From: Rhodocyclaceae bacterium | Lineage (GTDB): Bacteria; Pseudomonadota; Gammaproteobacteria; Burkholderiales; Rhodocyclaceae | Length of the DNA: 64,000 nucleotides | Direction: 5' to 3' | Assembly (NCBI GenBank): GCA_026646875.1 | Contig: JAPKHL010000002.1 | Location: 1-64,000, forward strand | Part shown: positions 53,824-61,626 of the stretch, piece by piece | How positions within the stretch are numbered: position 1 is the stretch's first letter | Layout of the letters: each line of letters begins with the position of its first letter | The notes under the pieces: model-generated | Database searches by the model: none | What the model was told of the DNA's origin: nothing | Seen by the model: only the letters and a program-made list of their open reading frames with translations | Made by a program: the position numbers and the translations under genes

Positions 53824-54251
53824 ACGCGCCGCGCTTCGCCACCGCCGAGGACGCCGAGAACGCCTTCTACGAAGCCGTCGCGCGCGGTGACCTGGAGGCG
53901 CTGATGGCCGTCTGGGCCGACGACGAGGAGATCGTCTGCATCCACCCGACCGGCCTGCGCCTGCGCGGCGTCGCGGCAATCCGCGAAAGCTGGCGCGGCA
54001 TTTTCGCCGGCAATCCGCAGCTCACCGTGCATGTGACCCAGAGCGTGCGCTGGACAAGCATGCTGCTCGCCGTGCACAGCCACGTCGAAACGCTCTACAT
54101 CGGCAGCGACACCACACCGCACGGACCGATGCTGACCACCAACGTCTTCCAGCGCGGCGCCAACGGCTGGCGGCTGCTCTCGCACCACGTCTCGCCGGCC
54201 GGCGAGGCGGTCACCGAGGCCGACGACGAGGCGCGCCACACCCTGCACTGA
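53820..54251 (+). CDS. SnoaL/NTF2-like domain protein
   Basis: ENAFYEAVARGDLEALMAVWADDEEIVCIHPTGLRLRGVAAIRESWRGIF. Confidence 0.85.
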   Translation: MNAPRFATAEDAENAFYEAVARGDLEALMAVWADDEEIVCIHPTGLRLRGVAAIRESWRGIFAGNPQLTVHVTQSVRWTSMLLAVHSHVETLYIGSDTTPHGPMLTTNVFQRGANGWRLLSHHVSPAGEAVTEADDEARHTLH

Positions 54252-54308
54252 GCCGTTGACCGTTTTCTTCAGCCCGCAGCCCACACTCAACTCCGCACGA
54301 GGCCCGAC

Positions 54309-55697
54309 ATGACGACTTCCCCGCCGGCGCTCCCCGCCGAAATCTTCAAGGCGTACGACATCCGCGGCATCGTCGGCAAATCGCTGACCGCCGACATCGT
54401 GCGCCGCATCGGCCATGGCCTCGGTTCGCTGGCGAAGGAGCGCGGGCAGACGGCGATCGCCGTCGGGCGCGACGGCCGCCTGTCCGGACCGGAACTCGCC
54501 GGCGCGCTGGCGGAAGGCATCTGCGCGGCGGGCGTCGACGTGATCGACGTCGGCTGCGTGCCGACCCCGCTCACCTACTTCGCCGCACACCACCTCGGCT
54601 GCCACAGCTGCGTCTCGGTCACCGGCAGCCACAATCCGCCCGACTACAACGGCCTGAAGATGGTGGTCGGCGGCGAAACGCTGGCCGGCCCGGCGATCCA
54701 GGCGCTGCGCCAGCGCATCGAGGACGGCCGCCTGCTGCATGGCGCCGGCCGGGTCACGCAGGCCGACGTGCGCGCCGCCTATATCGAGCGCATCCTGTCC
54801 GACGTCAAGCTCGCGCGGCCGATGAGGATCGTCATCGACGCCGGCAATGGCGTCGCCGGCGGCATCGCGCCCGAACTGTTCCGCCGTCTCGGCTGCGAGC
54901 TGACCGAGCTGTTCTGCGAGGTCGACGGCAGCTTCCCCAACCACCACCCGGACCCCTCCAAGCCGGAGAACCTGCGGGACGTGATCGCCGCCCTGCGCGC
55001 GGGCGACGCCGAACTCGGCCTGGCCTTCGACGGCGACGGCGACCGCCTCGGTGTGGTCACCAAGGACGGCGAGATCATCTATCCCGACCGCCAGCTGATG
55101 CTCTTTGCCGCCGACGTGCTGGCGCGCTGCCCCGGCCAGCGGATCATCTACGACGTCAAATGCACGCGCCTGCTGGCGCCGTGGATCCGCGAACACGGCG
55201 GCGAGCCGCTGATGTGGCAGACCGGACACGCGCTGATCAAGGCCAAGCTCAAGGAAACCGGCGCCCCGCTGGCCGGCGAGATGAGCGGCCACGTGTTCTT
55301 CAAGGAACGCTGGTACGGCTTCGACGACGGCCTGTACACCGGCGTCCGCCTGCTCGAGATCCTTTCCCGGGCGGCCGACCCGAGCGCCGTGCTGAAAGCG
55401 CTGCCGAACAGCGAGTCGACGCCCGAGCTGAACATCAAGATGGCCGAGGGCGAGCCCTTCGCCCTGCTTGACGATCTCAAGCGCGACGCGCGCTTCGAGG
55501 GCGCACGCGAGATCATCGCCATCGACGGACTGCGCGTCGAATACGCCGACGGCTTCGGACTGGCCCGCCCGTCGAACACGACGCCGGTCGTCGTGCTGCG
55601 CTTCGAGGCCGACACGCCAGCCGCCCTCGCTCGCATCCGCGAGGACTTCCGGCGTGTGCTGCTGGCCGCCCGGCCCGGCCTTTCCCTGCCTTTCTGA
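54309..55697 (+). CDS. Phosphomannomutase/phosphoglucomutase
   Basis: FKAYDIRGIVG, SVTGSHNPPDYNGLKMV, LAFDGDGDRLGVV, GEMSGHVFFKERWYGFDDGLY. Confidence 0.95.
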   Translation: MTTSPPALPAEIFKAYDIRGIVGKSLTADIVRRIGHGLGSLAKERGQTAIAVGRDGRLSGPELAGALAEGICAAGVDVIDVGCVPTPLTYFAAHHLGCHSCVSVTGSHNPPDYNGLKMVVGGETLAGPAIQALRQRIEDGRLLHGAGRVTQADVRAAYIERILSDVKLARPMRIVIDAGNGVAGGIAPELFRRLGCELTELFCEVDGSFPNHHPDPSKPENLRDVIAALRAGDAELGLAFDGDGDRLGVVTKDGEIIYPDRQLMLFAADVLARCPGQRIIYDVKCTRLLAPWIREHGGEPLMWQTGHALIKAKLKETGAPLAGEMSGHVFFKERWYGFDDGLYTGVRLLEILSRAADPSAVLKALPNSESTPELNIKMAEGEPFALLDDLKRDARFEGAREIIAIDGLRVEYADGFGLARPSNTTPVVVLRFEADTPAALARIREDFRRVLLAARPGLSLPF

Positions 55698-55723
55698 GCG
55701 ATACTGGCCGCAAGGAGACCCGC

Positions 55724-56992
55724 ATGAACGATACCCACGATACCGCCGACGGCGCGCTGCCGGAAGTTTTCCTCGGCCGCCAGCCGATCCTCGACCGCGC
55801 GCAGCAGCTGGTCGCCTACGAATTGCTCTTCCGGCCCAGCCTGCGCAACGACGCCAACCCGCTGGGCGACCAGGCGCTGGCCACCGCCACCGTGGTCACC
55901 AACGCCTTCACCCAGCTCTCCCTCGGCGACGCCCTCGGCGCCTGCCGTGGCTACGTCAACGTCGACGAGAACTTTCTCTTCAGCGAGCTGGTCGAGGCCC
56001 TGCCGCGCGAGAGCGTGGTCCTCGAAATCCTCGAAAGCGTGCAGCCGACCCCCGAGGTCCTCGAGCGTTGCGCGCAGCTCAAGCAGGCCGGCTTCCTGCT
56101 CGCCGTCGACGATCTGGTGGACGACCGCCCGGAAACCCGCGCCCTGCTCGAACAGGTCGACATCATCAAGATCGACGTGCAGGAAACCCGCGACGAGGCC
56201 CTGGCCCGCCTGGTCGACGCCCTGCGCCCGCTGGGCAAGACGCTGGTCGCCGAAAAGGTGGAAACCCGCGCGCAGATGGAGCACTGCCACACGCTCGGCT
56301 TCGACCTCTTCCAGGGCTACTTCTTCGCGCAGCCGACGGTGATCGCCGGCAAGCGCCTCACCGCCTCCGAGATCGTCCTGCTGCGCCTGCTCGGCCTGGT
56401 CATCGAGGACGCCGACACCACGCGCATCGAGCAGGAGTTCAAGCAGGAACCGGGGCTCACCCTCAATCTGCTGCGCCTGACCAATTCGGCGGCCAGCGGC
56501 CTGTCCACGCACATCACCTCGCTGCGCCACGCCATCACCCTGCTCGGCCGGCGCCAGTTGCAGCGCTGGCTGCAGCTGCTGCTCTATACCGCTCCGCAGG
56601 GCGGCGAGACGGTCAGCCCGTTGCTGCAGCTGGCCGCCACGCGCGGGCGGCTGATGGAGCTGCTGGCCGAGAAACTGCAGCCGCAGGGACGCGAACTGGC
56701 CGATCACGCCTTCATGATCGGCATCATGTCGCTGATGCCGGCCCTGCTCGGCATGGCCATGGCCGATCTGCTCGCCCAGCTGCCGGTCGCGCCGCGCGTG
56801 CGACAGGCGCTCTGCGAGTACGGCGGCACGCTGGGCAGCCTGCTGCGTCTCGTCGAGAGCACCGAGCAGGCCGATCCGGCACCGGCCGACGAGGCCCTGC
56901 GCGCCCTGCCGGCGCTCAACGCGCAGACGCTCGCGTCCTGCCTGGCCACGGCGCTCGCCTGGTCCAACCGGCTGGGACGGAGCAACGGCTGA
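55724..56992 (+). CDS. EAL-like/HDOD domain protein (YuxH type), paralogue 1
   Basis: FLGRQPILDRAQQLVAYELLFR; HDOD segment LNLLRLTNSAASGLSTHITSLRHAITLLGRRQLQRWLQLLLY. Confidence 0.9.
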   Translation: MNDTHDTADGALPEVFLGRQPILDRAQQLVAYELLFRPSLRNDANPLGDQALATATVVTNAFTQLSLGDALGACRGYVNVDENFLFSELVEALPRESVVLEILESVQPTPEVLERCAQLKQAGFLLAVDDLVDDRPETRALLEQVDIIKIDVQETRDEALARLVDALRPLGKTLVAEKVETRAQMEHCHTLGFDLFQGYFFAQPTVIAGKRLTASEIVLLRLLGLVIEDADTTRIEQEFKQEPGLTLNLLRLTNSAASGLSTHITSLRHAITLLGRRQLQRWLQLLLYTAPQGGETVSPLLQLAATRGRLMELLAEKLQPQGRELADHAFMIGIMSLMPALLGMAMADLLAQLPVAPRVRQALCEYGGTLGSLLRLVESTEQADPAPADEALRALPALNAQTLASCLATALAWSNRLGRSNG

Positions 56993-56999
56993 CGACGGC

Positions 57000-58235
57000 A
57001 TGCTCGACACGTCGCTCAACGATGCGCTGCTCACCCGGCAGCCGATCCTCGATCCGCAGCAGACGCTGGTCGGCTACGCCCTGGCGCTGAGCGGGCGCGA
57101 GCAGGCCGGCTCGGCGGCGGCGCTGTGCGCGGCCTGGGGCGAGCTCGGCATGCGCGCCGCCTTCGGTCACAGCCGCGCCTTCGTGCGCATCGACCCGACC
57201 TTCTTCCACGACGAGGCGATCGACCTCCTGCCGGCCGACAGCGTGGTGCTCGAACTGGCCTGCGACACCGTGCCGGACGAAGCCACCCTCGACCGCTGCC
57301 GCGACCTGCGCGAACGCCGCTACGCGCTGGCGCTCGCCGATTATGCGGGACTCGACGCACGCAGCCGCCCCCTGCTCGGGCTGGTGGATTTCGTGAAGAT
57401 CGACGTGCGCGGCAACGGCGTGCCACATGCCGGCGAGCTGGCCGGCGCGTTGCAGCGCCTGCCGCTGCGCCTGGTCGCCGAGGGCGTCGACACGCGGCAG
57501 ACCATGGAAGCCTGTCGTGCAGCCGGCTTCTCGCTGTTCCAGGGGCACTATTTCGCACAGCCGGAGATCGTCCGCGGACGCCGCCTCACCGCCAGCCAGA
57601 GCGGCCTGCTCCGGCTGATCCAGCTGGTCGCCCGCGACGCCGAGACGCGCGAGATCGAGGATGCCTTCAAGCGCGAACCGGCGCTGGCCCTCAACCTGCT
57701 GCGTCTGGTCAATGCCGTCGGCAGCGGCTACGCGCAGCAGATCAGCTCGGTGCGCCACGCCATCGCCCTGCTCGGCCGCCGGCAGCTGCAGCGCTGGCTG
57801 CAGCTCCTGCTGATGGTGCCGGCCGGCAGTGCGGCGGACGCCACGCGCGCGCCGCTGCTGCAGGTCGCCGCACTGCGCGGGCGGATGCTGGAAACCCTTG
57901 CCGGCCGCCTGCCGGCAGGCGTGCGGCCAAATGCCGACGACGCCTTCGTCACCGGCATCCTGTCGATGATGCCGGCTGCGCTCGGCCTGCCACTGGACGA
58001 GATTCTCGACGAGATTGCGCCGGCCCCCGCCCTCTGTGAGGCGCTGCTGGCGCACGCCGGCGTGCTGGGCCGTCTGCTCGCCCTGCTCGAATCGTTCGAC
58101 GCCGGCGATGTCGCGGCCTGCGACGCGCTGCTCGCCACGGACGGCGACCCGCCCGGGGGGCTTCTCGCCGGACTCGACCGGGCCGCCCTCAACGGCGCGC
58201 TGGCCGAAGCCCTGCGCTGGATCAACGGCGCCTGA
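57000..58235 (+). CDS. EAL-like/HDOD domain protein, paralogue 2, more degenerate
   Basis: LLTRQPILDPQQTLVGYALALSGRE; LNLLRLVNAVGSGYAQQISSVRHAIALLGRRQLQRWLQLLLM. Confidence 0.88.
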   Translation: MLDTSLNDALLTRQPILDPQQTLVGYALALSGREQAGSAAALCAAWGELGMRAAFGHSRAFVRIDPTFFHDEAIDLLPADSVVLELACDTVPDEATLDRCRDLRERRYALALADYAGLDARSRPLLGLVDFVKIDVRGNGVPHAGELAGALQRLPLRLVAEGVDTRQTMEACRAAGFSLFQGHYFAQPEIVRGRRLTASQSGLLRLIQLVARDAETREIEDAFKREPALALNLLRLVNAVGSGYAQQISSVRHAIALLGRRQLQRWLQLLLMVPAGSAADATRAPLLQVAALRGRMLETLAGRLPAGVRPNADDAFVTGILSMMPAALGLPLDEILDEIAPAPALCEALLAHAGVLGRLLALLESFDAGDVAACDALLATDGDPPGGLLAGLDRAALNGALAEALRWINGA

Positions 58236-58243
58236 GACAACCC

Positions 58244-58837
58244 TCAGGCAGCCTTGCGACGCCGGCCGTTGCCCGTGCGTTCGCCAACCGAGGCCGCCAG
58301 AGCCGGCCCCACGGCCTCGGACTGCGAGGACGCCATCCGGCGGTCGGGGAAGAAGATCAGCCGGGCGGCCACGCGCCGTTCGACAAAGCCCGTTCCGTCG
58401 CTTCCATTACCGCCGCCGGCACTCTCAACCGTCGGGGTGCCCGGTTGCATGGTGCGCTGCCCGGGAGTTTGGTAGGCACCGTCCCACTGCCCGAGGTCGG
58501 ACAGGAGTTGCGCGAACTGTTCGAAACCGAGACGGGCCAGGTCGGCATGACGCTGCGCCCGGACGATGCGCAACGCGGCCCAGCGGGTGCCAAAATCGGC
58601 GTTGCCGGCCGCTGTCAGCAGCCAGGCCCGCCAGTACGCGGCGTTCTCGGCGAGGGCGGCCTGCGCGGCGTCGATCTGCAGCATGCCCCAGCGCTGACCG
58701 GCATCGGTCAGCGCCTCGGCGACGTGCCGGGCGCTCTCCCCCAGCCGTTCGGCGTGCAGGCCGAAGCGCTCGGGCAGGGAGAAGGGTGAGGGCGGCCAGG
58801 ATGTCGGCGCGGAATGGTGATCTGGATGTTTGTACAT
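58244..58837 (-). CDS. Hypothetical helical (possibly phasin-like) protein
   Basis: MYKHPDHHSAPTSWPPSPFSLPERFGLHAERLGESARHVAEALTDAGQRWGML...; amphipathic helices. Confidence 0.6.
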   Translation of the reverse strand: MYKHPDHHSAPTSWPPSPFSLPERFGLHAERLGESARHVAEALTDAGQRWGMLQIDAAQAALAENAAYWRAWLLTAAGNADFGTRWAALRIVRAQRHADLARLGFEQFAQLLSDLGQWDGAYQTPGQRTMQPGTPTVESAGGGNGSDGTGFVERRVAARLIFFPDRRMASSQSEAVGPALAASVGERTGNGRRRKAA

Positions 58838-58953
58838 CGGGCGGTCCTCCTTGCAGAAAGAAATCCGCCGCGACCGGGGGGGACGGCAGCGGAAAATGGA
58901 AGCCTCCCCAGGACGGGAGTTCTCAGGATAGACCATGCGCCGGCGATTGAAAG

Positions 58954-59886
58954 TCAGACCGCCCCTCCCGGCTTGCCGCTCGCGATACGCGGGGCGTCGA
59001 CGATCGCCTCGCGCAGGCATTCCGCCAGGCGCCGCACGCCCGGACCGGCGAAGGCGGGATCGGCAAGCACCAGATAGAGTTCGACGTAGCGGCTTTCCGC
59101 GCCGGCGAGCGGCAGCACGCGCAGTTCGTCGCACGCCAGCGCCGCGCCGATGCGCGTCTCCGGCAGCCAGGCGAAGCCGTGGCCGGAACGCACCGCTTCG
59201 ATCGAGGTCGCCATGTCGCTGACCGTCCAGCGCTGGTCGACCTCGACCGTTGCCGAGCGGCGGTCGCGCATCGCCCCGGTGGCGCGGACCGTCAGGTGCC
59301 GGTGCGCGCGCAGGTCGGCATGCTCGAGCGGCCGCCCGAGGCGGTGCAGCGGATGCGCCGGACTGGCCACGGCCAGCAGACGGACGCGCATCAGCGCATG
59401 CCCGAGAAAGCCCGGCGGAATCTGCGGCGTGATGGCGATGTCCGCCTGACCGGTGAGCAGGGCCTCGGGCGTGCCGCCGAGGACCGATTCGATCAGCTCG
59501 ATGCGCGTACCCGGGCTTTCCTCGCCGAAACGCGCCAGGGCGGCGAGCAGGCGGTCGGTCGGAAACAGGACCTCGACCGCCAGCCCGATCTCGGCCTCCC
59601 ACCCCGCCGAGAGGCGACGGGCCGCCAGCTCGAGCTCGCCGGCCTCGGCCACGAGCGCCTGCGCCCGCCGGTAGAGCATGCGGCCGGTCGGCGTGAGCAC
59701 CGCCCGTCTCCCCTCCGGCACGAAGGCCCGGACGCCGAGCAGCGCCTCGATCTTCTGCACGGCGTAAGTGACCGCCGACTGGCTCTTGTGCAAGGTTTCC
59801 GCCGCCTGCGCGTAACCGCCGGCATCGACCACGGCGATCAGGGCGCGCCATTGGTCGAGCGTGATCGTTGGGTTCATCGAATTCAT
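58954..59886 (-). CDS. LysR family transcriptional regulator
   Basis: ITLDQWRALIAVVDAGGYAQAAETLHKSQSAVTYAVQKIEALLGVRAFVPEGRRAVLTPTGRMLYRRAQALV. Confidence 0.94.
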   Translation of the reverse strand: MNSMNPTITLDQWRALIAVVDAGGYAQAAETLHKSQSAVTYAVQKIEALLGVRAFVPEGRRAVLTPTGRMLYRRAQALVAEAGELELAARRLSAGWEAEIGLAVEVLFPTDRLLAALARFGEESPGTRIELIESVLGGTPEALLTGQADIAITPQIPPGFLGHALMRVRLLAVASPAHPLHRLGRPLEHADLRAHRHLTVRATGAMRDRRSATVEVDQRWTVSDMATSIEAVRSGHGFAWLPETRIGAALACDELRVLPLAGAESRYVELYLVLADPAFAGPGVRRLAECLREAIVDAPRIASGKPGGAV

Positions 59887-59948
59887 TCAACAAACTGATT
59901 GATAACCGCTGAATTTTGATCTTTTTTATCTGACACGCAAATAGTTAA

Positions 59949-60593
59949 ATGAGCTCACCCCAACCCTTCACCGAGGAGACCGAGATGAGCACCACCCCCA
60001 CCCTGCTTTCCCTGCAATCGAGCCTGTTCTCGCACGACGGCCAGTCGAGCCGCCTCGCCGCGCGCTTCGTGGCGGCCTGGCGGGAACGCCACCCGGACGG
60101 CACGGTGATCGAGCGCGACCTGGCGCGCGAGCCGGTACCGCATCTCGACGCCGAGCGCTTCCAGGCCTTCCTCGCGGCGCCCGAAGCGCGCACCCCGGCC
60201 CAGGCGGCAGTCGTCGCCGACTCCGACGCCCTGATCGACGAATGGCGCCGGGCCGATGCGGTGGCCATCGCGCTGCCGACGTACAACTTCGGCATCCCCT
60301 CGACGCTGAAGGCCTATTTCGATCACCTCGCCCGCGCCGGCGTGACCTTCCGCTACACCGAGAACGGTCCGGTCGGCCTGCTCGGCGCGCGACCGGTGCA
60401 TCTCTTCGTCGCGCGGGGCGGCGTTCTCGCCGCCGGCAGCGATCACCAGACGCCCTACGTGCGCCAATTCCTCGCCTTCCTCGGCATGACCGAGGTCAAC
60501 GTGGTCCATGCCGAGGGACTGGCGCTCGGCGAGGCGCAGCGCGACGCCGCGCTCGCCGAGGCCGGACGGCGGATCGACCGGCTGGCGGCCTGA
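59949..60593 (+). CDS. FMN-dependent NADH-azoreductase family flavodoxin-like protein; start at 59949 or 59985
   Basis: LLSLQSSLFSHDGQSSRLAARFVAAWRERHPDGTVIERDLA, LPTYNFGIPSTLKAYFDHLARAGVTFRYTENGPVGLL. Confidence 0.92.
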   Translation: MSSPQPFTEETEMSTTPTLLSLQSSLFSHDGQSSRLAARFVAAWRERHPDGTVIERDLAREPVPHLDAERFQAFLAAPEARTPAQAAVVADSDALIDEWRRADAVAIALPTYNFGIPSTLKAYFDHLARAGVTFRYTENGPVGLLGARPVHLFVARGGVLAAGSDHQTPYVRQFLAFLGMTEVNVVHAEGLALGEAQRDAALAEAGRRIDRLAA

Positions 60594-60607
60594 GGAAGGA
60601 GCGGACC

Positions 60608-61453
60608 ATGGACCTCCGGACCCTGCGGTCGACGATCGCCTCGCGTGCCACTGCCGACGGTGCCGGCGTGCGCCTGCGGCGCAGCCTGGGCCGGGCACCC
60701 GGCCTGCGCGCCGACCCCTTCCTGATGCTCGACGAGTTCTCCTCCGACGATCCGCGCGACTACATCGGCGGCTTTCCCGCACACCCCCACCGCGGTTTCG
60801 AGACGGTCACCTACATGCTCGCCGGCCACTTCCTGCACGAGGACCATCTCGGCCATCGCGGCCACCTGCGCAGTGGCGGCGCACAATGGATGACCGCCGG
60901 ACGCGGCATCATCCACTCCGAAATGCCGCAGCAGGCGGCAGGCCGCGTACACGGCTTCCAGCTCTGGATCAACCTGCCCGCGCGCGAAAAGATGAAGCCC
61001 GCGGCCTACCGCGACCTGCAGCCGGAGGACATTCCGCAGGCGACGCGGGCGGACGGCGCCAGCGTGCGCCTGATCGCCGGCGGCCTCGACTTCGACGGGC
61101 AGCGGATCGAAGGCCCGGTACAGGGCCTGAGCACGGCGCCGCTGTTCGCCGACGTGCGCCTGCCCGCCGGCGCGGAATTCCGCCATGCCCTCCCGGCAAC
61201 GCACACGGCCTTCGTCTACCCCTATGCGGGCAGCCTCCGCATCGGCGACCAGACCCTGCCGCCGCACACCGTCGGCCTGCTTTCCCCGGGCGAATGGATC
61301 GACCTCGCCGCCACCGGCGAGCCCGCCGCCTTCCTGCTGCTCGCGGCATCCCCGCTGGGTGAACCGGTCGTCCAGTACGGACCGTTCGTCATGAACACGC
61401 AGGCGGAAATCGAACAGGCGATCCACGACTATCAGGCCGGCACGCTGGCCTGA
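60608..61453 (+). CDS. Pirin family protein
   Basis: FLMLDEFSSDDPRDYIGGFPAHPHRGFETVTYMLAGHFLHEDHLGHRGHLRSGGAQWMTAGRGIIHSEMP. Confidence 0.94.
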   Translation: MDLRTLRSTIASRATADGAGVRLRRSLGRAPGLRADPFLMLDEFSSDDPRDYIGGFPAHPHRGFETVTYMLAGHFLHEDHLGHRGHLRSGGAQWMTAGRGIIHSEMPQQAAGRVHGFQLWINLPAREKMKPAAYRDLQPEDIPQATRADGASVRLIAGGLDFDGQRIEGPVQGLSTAPLFADVRLPAGAEFRHALPATHTAFVYPYAGSLRIGDQTLPPHTVGLLSPGEWIDLAATGEPAAFLLLAASPLGEPVVQYGPFVMNTQAEIEQAIHDYQAGTLA

Positions 61454-61626
61454 GGACGGCGTCCCGCAGCGGTCGGCGGCCCACCGGAGAGCCGCCGGCG
61501 CCGCCCGCCGCGCGGCGCAATCCATCGGCATTTTCTGATTGATCGCCCCCGGGCTATCGTCAGGCTGGCATCGATATACCAAAAGGCATAGACTGAACCT
61601 TCGCACGCTGCGTCTGTCCACCCTGC

